Source: Cellulomonas hominis
Lineage (GTDB): Bacteria > Actinomycetota > Actinomycetes > Actinomycetales > Cellulomonadaceae
Direction: 5' to 3'
Length of the DNA stretch: 64,000 nucleotides
NCBI RefSeq assembly: GCF_014201095.1
Contig: NZ_JACHDN010000001.1
Coordinates: 2,790,001 to 2,854,000, forward strand
In this document: positions 7,410 to 15,199 of the stretch, piece by piece
How positions within the stretch are numbered: position 1 is the first letter of the stretch
Layout of the letters: every line of letters begins with the position of its first letter
The notes under the pieces: model-generated
The model's database searches: none
Told to the model about the DNA's origin: nothing
Seen by the model: the letters and a program-made list of their open reading frames with translations, nothing else
Made by a program: the position numbers and the translations under genes

Positions 7410-7979
7410 GGTGCCGCGGGTCGCGGCGGCGGCCTTGAGCGCGTCTTCGACGAGCTCGGTGCGCATGTGGTCGGCGACTGCCCACCCGACGAGCCGGCGG
7501 GAGTGGCAGTCGATGACCGTGGCGAGGTAGAGGTTCGTGCCGTCGGCGATCGGCAGGTAGGTGATGTCGCCGACGTAGCGCCGGTTCGGTGCCGGCGCGG
7601 TGAAGTCCCGCTTGAGCAGGTCGGGGTGCTTGCGGCCCGACGGCTCGGGGATCGTGGTCCGCACTCGACGCTTCTTGACGTAGCCCGCGATACCCGCCGC
7701 GCGCATCACCCGGGCGACGCGCTTGTGGTTGACCTGCTCACCGGCGGGCGCGTCGTCGTTGAGCTCGGCCGTGACCCGCGGCGCGCCGAGCGTGCTGTCC
7801 GCGGCGTGGACCTTGCGGATCCGTGCCTCGAGCCGAGCGTCCGCCGCGGCGCGCTCGGCCCGCGCCGGCGCGCCAGCCTTCCACGCGTAGTAGGACGAGC
7901 GCTCGACCTGCACGAGCTCGCACAGTCGCTTCACCGGGTAGGTGGCGGAGTTGTCGGCGACGAACTGGAAGCGACTCAC
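7401..7979 (-). pseudogene. Truncated IS3 OrfB, copy 2
   Basis: It starts with the same GTG/VSRFQF as the intact copy but is cut at the duplication junction after LKAAAATRGT. It then runs into the terminal repeat of copy 1 and stops within two codons. The last two catalytic acidic residues are missing, so the product cannot be active. Confidence 0.88.
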
Positions 7980-8413
7980 CAGCGCGTCTCCCCGGCGAAA
8001 TACTTCGCCGCCTGCTGCAAGATCGCCCGCTCGGTGGACAGCTTGGTCGTCTCGACCTCGAGCTCGCGGACCCGGGCCTCGAGCCGGGCGATCCGCTCCT
8101 GCGGCGACTCGCCGACAGGCGCCGTCGAGCTCGCCGCAGCGCTCTTGGACCGCAACGGGCTGGGCGTCGCCGACCCGTCGACGGCCGTCTTGGCGCCCGT
8201 GCCGTAGACCTCGAGCCAGTGGCGCAGCGTGCCGCGCACGATGCCCAGGTCCGCGGCGATCCCGCGCACCGTGGCGCCCGGAGTGGACTCGTACAAGTCG
8301 ACGGCCTGACGACGGAACTCCTCGGAGTAGCTCTTCCTGGCCATGAACTGGATCATCTCGCTTCCCCAGCGCGTTGCTGGATTCAGCGTGTCCAAGAACC
8401 GGGGTCAGGCCCC
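7410..8413. repeat. Tandem duplication unit, copy 2 (1,004 bp)
   Basis: Second copy of 6406-7409. The exact 1,004-base offset can be followed through all genes inside it. Confidence 0.9.
7976..8356 (-). CDS. IS3 transposase OrfA, copy 2
   Basis: Identical in sequence to the OrfA at 6972-7352, including its helix-turn-helix and coiled coil, and carried by the duplicated segment. It is followed by the truncated orfB rather than a full one. OrfA proteins can bind the element ends and act as inhibitors of transposition in IS3 elements, so an additional OrfA gene without its OrfB could change the balance; that is inference. Confidence 0.88.
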   Translation of the reverse strand: MIQFMARKSYSEEFRRQAVDLYESTPGATVRGIAADLGIVRGTLRHWLEVYGTGAKTAVDGSATPSPLRSKSAAASSTAPVGESPQERIARLEARVRELEVETTKLSTERAILQQAAKYFAGETRW

Positions 8414-8644
8414 GTCGTTCTGGTCCTCGATGCAGATCGAGCTGCTCAACCGGCAACGCTGGAACACCCGAGTCGAGCTCGCGAACGCGATCTTCGAGTA
8501 CATCGAGATCTTCCACAACCGTCGCCGCCGACACTCGAGCCTGGGCTACCTCAGCCCGATCGAGTTCGAGCTACGCTCCGAACTGCCACCCATCCCGGCC
8601 TGACCACCACACGCACCGTGGTAACCAAGCCGTAGGGCAGCTCA

Positions 8645-9967
8645 GTGTGCCCTGATGCAGGGTTCGACACCGCCGATCTGACCACCTTCTGCCGTCTCGA
8701 CGAGCTCGGCCTCGTCGTGACCGGCCAGCGACTCGAGCCCGACCGGGCAGTGCTGGCCTGTCGCGTCGTCGAACCCCTCGAATCCGACGAACGTTGGTGT
8801 CGGCGCTGCGGCTGTGAGGGCGTTGCACGCGACACCGTTACCCGGCGCCTGGCCCACGAGCCGTTCGGTTGGCGGCCCACGACGTTGATGATCACGATCC
8901 GCCGCTACTCCTGCACCGGCTGCACTCATGTGTGGCGCCAGGACACCACCGCGGCCGCCGAACCGCGAGCGAAGCTCTCGCGCCGCGCGCTGCGCTGGGC
9001 GCTGGAAGCCATCGTGGTTCAGCACCTCACCGTCGCCCGGATCGCCGAAGGTCTCGGGGTCGCATGGAACACCGCCAACAACGCCGTGCTCGCCGAAGGC
9101 AGACGGGTCCTGATCAACGACCCGTCCCGGTTCGACGGCGTCACCGTGCTCGGCGTCGATGAGCACGTCTGGAGACACACCCGCCGTGGCGACAAGTACG
9201 TCACCGTGATCATCGACCTCACCCCGATTCGTGACGGCACCGGTCCTGCGCGGCTACTCGACATGGTCGAGGGCCGCTCCAAGGCCGCGTTCAAGACCTG
9301 GCTCGCTGAACGTCCCGCAGCGTGGCGCGACGGCGTCGAGGTCGTCGCGATGGACGGGTTCACCGGCTTCAAGACCGCCACCAGCGAAGAACTGCCCGAA
9401 GCGACCGCGGTGATGGATCCCTTCCACGTCGTCCGTCTGGCCGGCGATGCCCTCGATCGGTGCCGACGCAGGGTCCAGCAGATCATCCACGGCCACCGCG
9501 GCCGCAAAGACGACCCGCTCTACCGCGCCCGGCGGATGCTGCACACCGGCGCTGGGTTGCTCACCGACAAGCAGTGCGAACGGTTGCACGAGCTGTTCGC
9601 ACCTGATGCCCACGTCGAGGTTGAGGCGACCTGGGGCGTCTACCAGCGCATGATCGCCGCCTACCGCGAGCCCGACCGCGCCAAGGGCCGTGAGTTGATG
9701 GCAAAGCTGATCGACTCGCTCAGCCACGGCGTCCCGGCCACACTCGCCGAGGTCATCACGCTGGGACGGACGTTGAAGAAGCGAGCCGACGACGTGCTGG
9801 CCTACTTCGATCGACCTGGCACGTCGAACGGACCGACCGAGGCGATCAACGGTCGGCTCGAGCACGTCCGCGGCTCAGCGCTCGGGTTCCGGAACCTCAC
9901 CAACTACATCGCTCGCTGCTTGCTCGAGACCGGAGGCTTCAGGCCGCAACTACACCCTGGATTGTGA
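8645..9967 (+). CDS. ISL3 family transposase
   Basis: 440 residues from a GTG at 8645. The order is as in the IS204/IS1001/IS1096/IS1165 family: an N-terminal zinc finger (CRRCGCEGVARD ... CTGCTHVW, about 57-100), a helix-turn-helix (VARIAEGLGVAWNTANNAV), and a DDE core with Asp in LGVDEHVWRH, Asp in VVAMDGFTGFK and the late GTSNGPTEAINGRLEHVRG block that carries the Glu. Complete reading frame. The true start may be a few codons later because the current one sits at the IS junction. Confidence 0.93.
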   Translation: MCPDAGFDTADLTTFCRLDELGLVVTGQRLEPDRAVLACRVVEPLESDERWCRRCGCEGVARDTVTRRLAHEPFGWRPTTLMITIRRYSCTGCTHVWRQDTTAAAEPRAKLSRRALRWALEAIVVQHLTVARIAEGLGVAWNTANNAVLAEGRRVLINDPSRFDGVTVLGVDEHVWRHTRRGDKYVTVIIDLTPIRDGTGPARLLDMVEGRSKAAFKTWLAERPAAWRDGVEVVAMDGFTGFKTATSEELPEATAVMDPFHVVRLAGDALDRCRRRVQQIIHGHRGRKDDPLYRARRMLHTGAGLLTDKQCERLHELFAPDAHVEVEATWGVYQRMIAAYREPDRAKGRELMAKLIDSLSHGVPATLAEVITLGRTLKKRADDVLAYFDRPGTSNGPTEAINGRLEHVRGSALGFRNLTNYIARCLLETGGFRPQLHPGL

Positions 9968-9975
9968 AGAGCCTG
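8645..9975 (+). mobile_element. ISL3 family insertion sequence, left end not found
   Basis: The right end reads TGAAGAGCC at 9967-9975, matching the GGCTCTTC termini of actinobacterial ISL3 elements. No matching repeat is seen at the left, where the gene starts immediately after the end of the broken IS3 element. The left terminus is probably deleted, so the element is likely immobile although its transposase gene is intact. Confidence 0.7.
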
Positions 9976-10296
9976 ATAGATCTCGCCGCGCTTGCGCACG
10001 ACTCCCGGGAAGTCTCGTACCAGATCGGAGGCGCGCCGATCGAAGTCGTACGGGCACGAGGAACCGTGCTCGCTGTGGCGGTGCTTCAGCTTGAAGTGCA
10101 GGCGGACGTCGACCGTCTGGCCGGTACGAGGGTCCGTTCTCGTGTACGCGGCTTGCCACGTCGCAGCGACGCCGCAGCCGGCGCACCGGATGCCGTCGCG
10201 GTCGAACCGGCTCGGGTCGGGCTCGATCTCCTCCGGTGTCCACCGATGCCCGAGCCTGTCGATCACGATCGGGATCGACGGACGCCACCGTTCCAC
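9976..10296 (-). pseudogene. 5' part of a hypothetical zinc-finger-like gene cut by ISL3
   Basis: A minus-strand gene starts with GTG at 10296 (GGAGGTGACCTC just upstream). About 107 residues remain: MERWRPSIPIVIDRLGHRWTP, then a CxxC pair (RCAGCGVAATW) and a later HGSSCPYDF segment that could complete a metal site. The sequence then runs into the ISL3 right end at 9975. I do not recognise the family; the Cys/His layout recalls recognition domains of CoiA-like or restriction-type proteins, but this is weak. Confidence 0.5.
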
Positions 10297-10317
10297 GAGG
10301 TCACCTCCACCGCCCAA

Positions 10318-10595
10318 GGGGCCGCTTCGCGGCTTTGCTCAGGAGCGTCGCATCCGGTCGCGGGGTCTGTCGGCTCATTCGGCCCTCGGATCCGCGGTGA
10401 CTTCCGCATCCGATTCATGTGGCGACTGACCTTAGGCCTTTGGTCCGGAACTCAGATCGGCATCTACGGAGATTTCGGGCAAATCCATCAGTTCGGACTG
10501 GCAAACCCAAGAACCTGGTACCCGATTCGCATCGCTCGGCAGACATGGTCGCTTACGTTCGTCATTGCGGATGACCGGGCCGAGGATGGAGCAGA
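10318..10595. other. Stretch without a supported gene
   Basis: The plus frame from 9964 stays open through here but has mixed third-position composition and no start site. I see no RNA or strong repeat. Confidence 0.4.
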
Positions 10596-11183
10596 TGTGT
10601 GTCGAGCGAAGAATGACCCGCGCGGCTGGTACCGGTGTGACTGGGAGCTGAGCACGTTCATCAGCCGGTTGGTGGCCCTCGAGGCAGAGGTGGTGGCCGC
10701 CGGATACCTGGGGGAGTCCTCCGATCGCGGGCCGCTGAGCGCCGATCTGGTCGCTGGCGCGAAGGTCGTGATGGTCGAGATGGTGCTCGAACTCGTCGAC
10801 CCCTCCCACGAGGGTGTGCCGTCGCGCGGCCTTGCGCAGACGCACCTGTGGTGCGACATCGCCGCGACGATCGGGAACGCCTGTGCAGGGATCGCCGGTC
10901 TGCCCGCTGCCATCGCCGACACGGTGACCGTGGCTACTCGTCCGGCCGTCTCAGGCCCGTGTGTCGGGGCGTGGTCACGGCCTGGCTGGGGCTGCTTGCA
11001 GGCTCGGGGCTCGCGGACGTGTCGACGATCGGACACCTCGCGGATGTCGTCGCCGTTGACAGCTGCCCCGACCAGCGCAGGCACCCTGACGTGCGTGAGT
11101 GCGGTGAGCGGCTCACGACGTGGCTCGGCGACGAGATCATGAGCCGTGCCAGTTCTCCCGGCGTGGGAGGCGGCCCGAGCTGA
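10596..11183 (+). pseudogene. Frameshifted hypothetical protein
   Basis: Coding character is clear in one frame from about 10596 to 10935 (residues such as GWYRCDWELSTFISRLVALEAEVVAAGYLGE and MVEMVLELVDPSHEG). It then continues in another frame from about 10945 to the TGA at 11183 (VVTAWLGLLAGSGLADVSTIGHLADVV). A single indel around 10935-10960 would join them into about 195 residues, mostly helical. No family is recognised. It lies just upstream of the possible nuclease gene in the same direction. Confidence 0.45.
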
Positions 11184-11240
11184 CGTCAGCAGGGTCCGGT
11201 CGATGGGCAGGCGACGGACGATCCGGTAGGGGAGGCGTTG

Positions 11241-12416
11241 ATGGCGAACGGGCTCGACGCGGTGCTCGCGACGGCGGAGCTCGGTGAGGAGGAGCGCGCG
11301 GCGATCGAGGCCGCGCAGGCACGGTTCATCGGGGTGGGTGAGCGTCAGCGGTTCGCGCGCTGGCACGACTTGTGGCCGCTGCTCGACGTCGGTGCCCGCC
11401 GCAGTGTCCTGGTCGCTCTAGCCGGTCAAGCAGAGTTCGACCTGCTTCCTGAGGAGGTCGCCGCGCTGCAGTGGCGCGAGTCGCCCGGGCGTGGGGTGTA
11501 CCCGGACGCGGTTCTCGAGCTTCCCGGCAACGGCGAAGCCCCGGGCGTGGTCTGGGCCGTCCTGGAGTACAAGCTGCGGGCCTCGCTCAACGGGCCGATG
11601 CTCTCCAGCGTCCTGGGCGCACCGGACGACGGCACTCTTCTCCAGAGCGCAGGTCCGGAGTTGAGAGCTGCCGCCTACCGGTGGCACCCCGGCGGGCCGC
11701 TGCGCGTCCCTCAGCTCGTGGCTTACTACGCGGCCCGCGATCGTCTGTTCGGCGGACGCACGGATGCCCGGACGCGGTGGTTGCTGCTCACGCCCCGCGG
11801 CTGGCGTGCCGGGTGGGACGGACGGTGGTCGGTCCCCGCGCACGCGTGGACTTGCGGTGAGCGTGACGTCATCGTCGAGATCCCGAGCATCTGGCGGCGC
11901 CGCCCGCTCGAGGACGTGGTCGTTGTCCTCCTCGATCTCCTGCGATCCTCTTCGCTCACGTCCGGCACGGGGAGTCAGCTGGTCGAGGCGATCGGTGCTG
12001 TGCTCGCCGCGCCCGGCACATGGCGTTGGAGGGGCCGAACCCGCAGCGGCGGCGAGGTGGCGTTCCGGACCCTGGCCGATGTCGTCGGTGGTGGGTGCGG
12101 GTTGTGGGACGGGTGCGTCACTGCGGTGTGGCGCACGGGGCCCGACGGCTCGTCGGCCTCTGCCGAGGTTCGGCTCGAGGAGGGGACCGGGTACATCATC
12201 GTGCCTCGCGATGCTCACGGTGTCGTGGACGCGGACGACAAGGAGCTGCTCGTGGAGGCGTTGACGGGCGCCGGGCAGCGGCTGCCCGGAACGGGCTGCG
12301 CGCGACACCCTGGTCGAGGCAACTGCGGGTGCGTCGATGTCGACGGCTTCGACCTGACGTGTCTGCGCGAGCGGCGCGCGCGGGATCCGGAGCAGCGCTG
12401 CCTGATGCTCACGTGA
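11241..12416 (+). CDS. Hypothetical protein, candidate PD-(D/E)XK nuclease
   Basis: 391 residues from ATG at 11241, with GGGGAGG five bases upstream. I recognise no named family. In the first third there is a pattern that fits a PD-(D/E)XK nuclease core: YPDAVLEL, followed about 15 residues later by the hydrophobic strand WAVLEYKL, giving Asp ... Glu-x-Lys. A Cys-rich tail (CARHPGRGNCGCVDVDGFDLTC, about 355-375) may bind metal. Its place beside an AbiE toxin-antitoxin pair and IS elements suggests a defence or mobile-element gene, but that is inference; the motif is short and could be chance. Confidence 0.5.
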   Translation: MANGLDAVLATAELGEEERAAIEAAQARFIGVGERQRFARWHDLWPLLDVGARRSVLVALAGQAEFDLLPEEVAALQWRESPGRGVYPDAVLELPGNGEAPGVVWAVLEYKLRASLNGPMLSSVLGAPDDGTLLQSAGPELRAAAYRWHPGGPLRVPQLVAYYAARDRLFGGRTDARTRWLLLTPRGWRAGWDGRWSVPAHAWTCGERDVIVEIPSIWRRRPLEDVVVVLLDLLRSSSLTSGTGSQLVEAIGAVLAAPGTWRWRGRTRSGGEVAFRTLADVVGGGCGLWDGCVTAVWRTGPDGSSASAEVRLEEGTGYIIVPRDAHGVVDADDKELLVEALTGAGQRLPGTGCARHPGRGNCGCVDVDGFDLTCLRERRARDPEQRCLMLT

Positions 12417-12597
12417 GACCTGGGGCCTCACGTCGTCTCGACCCCGACTGCCCCCAGCCGGGCTCGACTCGGTCGAGCGGTCGTGGTGTGCACTCGGGCC
12501 TCGAGCGGACTCGACTGGCATGTGAAGAGGCGATGCTCGACCCGGCCCACGAAGCAGCAACGTAGGCTTCCTGGTCACCGACGCGAGGTCGATCACA

Positions 12598-12638
12598 ACC
12601 CTGCAAACTGTAGCCCGCGGGGTTACAGTTTGCAGGGT
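12598..12638. promoter_or_regulatory. 41-bp palindrome, likely AbiEi operator
   Basis: ACCCTGCAAACTGTA (12598-12612) is repeated in inverse at 12624-12638. The centre is also nearly self-complementary, with one mismatch across the whole 41 bases. It lies 23 bases before the abiEi-like start, and a CTGCAA / TACAGT promoter with 17-base spacing can be drawn through it. In known AbiE systems the antitoxin AbiEi represses its own promoter through inverted repeats. Confidence 0.75.
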
Positions 12639-12660
12639 TCTCCACGTCGAGGAGGTTGCT

Positions 12661-13278
12661 GTGCCCGATGCCCGACGCCTCGTCGCTCGTCGTCCCCTGC
12701 GGACGATCCGGCCGGCCGATCTGGACGGGGTGTTCGCCAACCCGCGCGCCACGCTGCAGCGGCTGGAGCGCGACGGCGTGGTCCACCGCCTCGCGTACGG
12801 CTACTACTGCGAGGTACCGGCCGACGCCGATCCGGCGACGTGGCTGCCGTCGATCGAGGCCGCGGCGATGGGCGTGGCGCTCGCGCGCGGCGCCCCGTCG
12901 GAGCCGGTCCTCATGGGGATGTCGGCCGCCCGCGTGCACGGTGCGCTCCCACGCGCGGTCGCGACGGCGACGGTCGCGGTCGCGGCCGGGGGGCGGCGCC
13001 CGGTCCACCTCGTGGACCGGGCGGGGACGATCCGGTTCGTGGAGCGCGACACGGCGGCGCTCGACGCCGAGCGCGTGCGCACGGACCTGGGCGCCGCGCT
13101 CGTCACCACCCCGGAGCAGACGGTGCTGGACGTGGCCCGGTTCCGGTCGGCCGACCCGGAGGCGCCGGCAGTGGTCCGGGCGCTCTGGCCGCGGGTGGAC
13201 CGGGTCCAGCTCGTCCAGCTCGCGCGATCGTCGCGGGGTGTCGCGGCGCTGCGGCGCGCGGAGGCGATGGCCTCGTGA
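12661..13278 (+). CDS. AbiEi-like type IV antitoxin / transcriptional autorepressor
   Basis: 205 residues from a GTG at 12661 with GGAGG upstream. The N-terminal 60 residues form a winged helix of the AbiEi type (RTIRPADLDGVFANPRATLQRLERDGVVHRLAYGYY). The rest is the AbiEi C-terminal region with VLMGMSAARVHGALPRA. In the family this protein counteracts the paired nucleotidyltransferase toxin without lasting contact (type IV) and represses the operon. Its stop overlaps the toxin start by four bases (GTGA), giving translational coupling. A 41-bp palindrome in front is the probable operator. Confidence 0.85.
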   Translation: MPDARRLVARRPLRTIRPADLDGVFANPRATLQRLERDGVVHRLAYGYYCEVPADADPATWLPSIEAAAMGVALARGAPSEPVLMGMSAARVHGALPRAVATATVAVAAGGRRPVHLVDRAGTIRFVERDTAALDAERVRTDLGAALVTTPEQTVLDVARFRSADPEAPAVVRALWPRVDRVQLVQLARSSRGVAALRRAEAMAS

Positions 13279-14057
13279 CGCTCTCGGGACCCGATCTCGC
13301 GCGGGTGGCCGACCAGTTCGGCGCGGCCGACGCCCAGGTCCGCCGCGACCACCTCATCAGCCACGTCCTCGGTGCGCTCGCGGCGCACGTCCCTGCCGGG
13401 CGCCTGACGTTCTTCGGCGGCACGGCTCTGTCGCGGACCCACATCCCCGACGGCCGTCTCAGCGAGGACATCGACCTGCTGGCGACCGGACCGCGGGCGG
13501 AGGTCCTGCGGGAGATCGAGTCGGCCGTCCGCCGCGGCGTGCAGCGCAGCCACGGCCGCCCGACGTGGGACCCGCCCCTGCGCGACACGTCGGGGTCGCA
13601 GGCCAGCATCCTGTCGGCGGGCGAGGCGTCGATCCGGGTCCAGGTGCTCGACGGTGCGGGGTACCCTTGGCCGACCGAGGTGCGCGACATCGAGCAGCGC
13701 TACGGGGACGCCCCGCCCGCACGGCTGCGGACCTTCACCGCCCCGGCGTTCGCCGCCGCCAAGCTCTCCGCGTGGGTGGACCGCGCGCTCAGCCGCGACC
13801 TGTGGGACCAGGCGCACCTGGCGGACAGGGGGCTCGTGGACCCCGAGGCGGCCCGCCTGTTCCTCCGCCACGGGCAGTTCGCCCACCGGCCGGACGCCTG
13901 GGTCTTCACGACGCCGCCGTCCGAGGAGCAGTGGCACGACTCGCTGGCCCACCAGACGCGCCTGGGTGAGTCGGCGGCGGAGTCGCTGGTCCGGGTCCGG
14001 GACGCGTGGATGCGCGCGTTCGACTCCGCTGCCGACACGGCTGAGGGCGGGGTCTGA
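13275..14057 (+). CDS. AbiEii-like nucleotidyltransferase toxin
   Basis: 260 residues from GTG at 13275. The signature nucleotidyltransferase motif is clear near residues 42-65: FFGGTALSRTHI followed by GRLSEDIDLLA, i.e. GG-T-A-L and the paired Asp-x-Asp that bind metal and nucleotide in AbiEii/MenT-type enzymes. A later FAAAKLSAWVDR helix contains the conserved Lys region. MenT-type relatives block translation by adding nucleotides to tRNA acceptor ends, which may act as phage defence by abortive infection; the target here is unknown. Overlaps the antitoxin gene and ends one base before the convergent gap gene. Confidence 0.88.
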   Translation: MTLSGPDLARVADQFGAADAQVRRDHLISHVLGALAAHVPAGRLTFFGGTALSRTHIPDGRLSEDIDLLATGPRAEVLREIESAVRRGVQRSHGRPTWDPPLRDTSGSQASILSAGEASIRVQVLDGAGYPWPTEVRDIEQRYGDAPPARLRTFTAPAFAAAKLSAWVDRALSRDLWDQAHLADRGLVDPEAARLFLRHGQFAHRPDAWVFTTPPSEEQWHDSLAHQTRLGESAAESLVRVRDAWMRAFDSAADTAEGGV

Positions 14058-14058
14058 C

Positions 14059-15063
14059 TCAGCCCTGCGACCGCCCCATGAGCTCGAGGGTGTCCACCAC
14101 GCGGTTCGAGAACCCCCACTCGTTGTCGTACCAGGCCACGACCTTCACGTGCCGCCCGTCCACCCGCGTGAGGTGCGAGTCGAAGACCGAGGACGCCGAG
14201 TTCCCCGCGATGTCGGTCGACACCAGGAAGTCCTCCGAGTACTCCAGCACGCCGGCCAGCGCGCCCGAGGCCGCGGCGCGGTAGGCCGCCAGCACGTCCT
14301 CGCGGGTGACGTCCCGGGCCACGGTGGCGTTGAGCTCGACGAGCGAGCCCACCGGGACAGGCACCCGGATCGAGTCGCCGGACAGCCGGCCGTCGAGCTG
14401 CGGCAGCACGAGCCCGATCGCCTTGGCGGCACCCGTCGTCGTGGGCGCGATGTTCAGGGCCGCCGCCCGGGCCCGGCGCGGGTCGCGGTGCGGGCCGTCC
14501 TGCAGGTTCTGCTCCTGCGTGTAGGCGTGCACGGTCGTCATGAAGGCGTGCTCGATGCCGGCGAGGTCGTCGAGGACGGCCGCCAGCGGCGCGAGCGCGT
14601 TCGTCGTGCACGAGGCGTTCGAGACGACGGTGTGCGCCGCCGGGTCGTACGCGTCGGTGTTGACGCCGTAGGCGATCGTGACGTCGGCGCCGTCCGACGG
14701 GGCCCCGACCAGGACCGCGCGGGCGCCCGCGTCGAGGTGGCCGCGGGCCGCGGCGGCGCTCGCGAACCGTCCGGTCGACTCCAGCACGACGTCCACGCCG
14801 AGCTCGGCCCAGGGCAGGTGCGCCGGCTCGCGCTCGGCGAGGACGCGGATGCGGCGGCCGTCGACGACCAGGTGGTCGCCGTCCACGGACACCGGCCGGC
14901 CGAGCCGCCCGGCCGTCGAGTCGAAGGCGAGGAGCCGGGCCAGGGCGGCCGGCTCGGTGAGGTCGTTCACGGCGACGACCTCGAGGTCGCTGCCGCGCTC
15001 GAGCAGCGCGCGCAGCACGTTGCGGCCGATGCGTCCGAAGCCGTTGATGGCGACGCGGGTCAT
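14059..15063 (-). CDS. gap: Glyceraldehyde-3-phosphate dehydrogenase, type I
   Basis: 334 residues from ATG at 15063, with GGGAGG upstream. The NAD-binding start MTRVAINGFGRIGRNVLRA and the catalytic SNASCTTNALAPL (active Cys near residue 150), the phosphate-binding APTTTGAAKA and the conserved end WYDNEWGFSNRVVDT are all present. The enzyme oxidises glyceraldehyde 3-phosphate to 1,3-bisphosphoglycerate in glycolysis. It stands alone, with no pgk or tpi beside it, so it may be a second copy rather than the main glycolytic gene. Confidence 0.95.
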   Translation of the reverse strand: MTRVAINGFGRIGRNVLRALLERGSDLEVVAVNDLTEPAALARLLAFDSTAGRLGRPVSVDGDHLVVDGRRIRVLAEREPAHLPWAELGVDVVLESTGRFASAAAARGHLDAGARAVLVGAPSDGADVTIAYGVNTDAYDPAAHTVVSNASCTTNALAPLAAVLDDLAGIEHAFMTTVHAYTQEQNLQDGPHRDPRRARAAALNIAPTTTGAAKAIGLVLPQLDGRLSGDSIRVPVPVGSLVELNATVARDVTREDVLAAYRAAASGALAGVLEYSEDFLVSTDIAGNSASSVFDSHLTRVDGRHVKVVAWYDNEWGFSNRVVDTLELMGRSQG

Positions 15064-15199
15064 GGGATCCTCCCGGTGGTGTTCCGTTCGTGTCCCACCA
15101 GCGTCGTCGCGGGGGAGCGACCCGGACAGCGGCCGGGGCGCCATGGTCCGCACGGATCTCGCCAGTCCCCGGATGCGGCCCGGGCGGGGCGCGCGAGGG

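Larger units (their letters stand above)
6044..8413 (-). mobile_element. IS3 family insertion sequence with internal tandem duplication
   Basis: Outer ends are imperfect 27-base inverted repeats (starting GGGCCCTACCCCCGG at the left and GGGGCCTGACCCCGG at the right, both continuing TTCTTGGACACG). GTC is duplicated at 6041-6043 and 8414-8416, the usual 3-bp IS3 target. A complete element would be 6044-7409 (1,366 bp). The extra 1,004 bp (7410-8413) is a second copy of 6406-7409, carrying orfA and the 5' two-thirds of orfB. Confidence 0.88.
5786..8603 (+). pseudogene. Broken IS3 OrfB transposase (two pieces)
   Basis: Left piece (5786-6043) encodes the catalytic core from VLDAFSRKIIGWSID through HADHGAQFTSWAF to GDGLDNAMMES. 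The right piece (8414-8603) resumes with SFWSSMQIELLNRQRW and ends with the family block FHNRRRRHSSLGYLSPIEFE and a TGA. Joining the pieces after removal of 6044-8413 and one GTC restores the frame exactly. The N-terminal third is absent, so the gene was already truncated by the neighbouring IS6110-like element. Confidence 0.85.
5786..8644 (+). mobile_element. Remnant of a third IS3 element, interrupted by another IS3
   Basis: The pieces 5786-6043 and 8414-8644 together form the 3' half of an IS3-family element on the plus strand. The left part, including all of orfA and the start of orfB, is missing. The right end appears to be the terminal repeat ending GGGCAGCTCA at 8644, because the ISL3 gene begins at the next base. 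The gap is filled by a complete IS3 element with a GTC target duplication. Confidence 0.75.
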
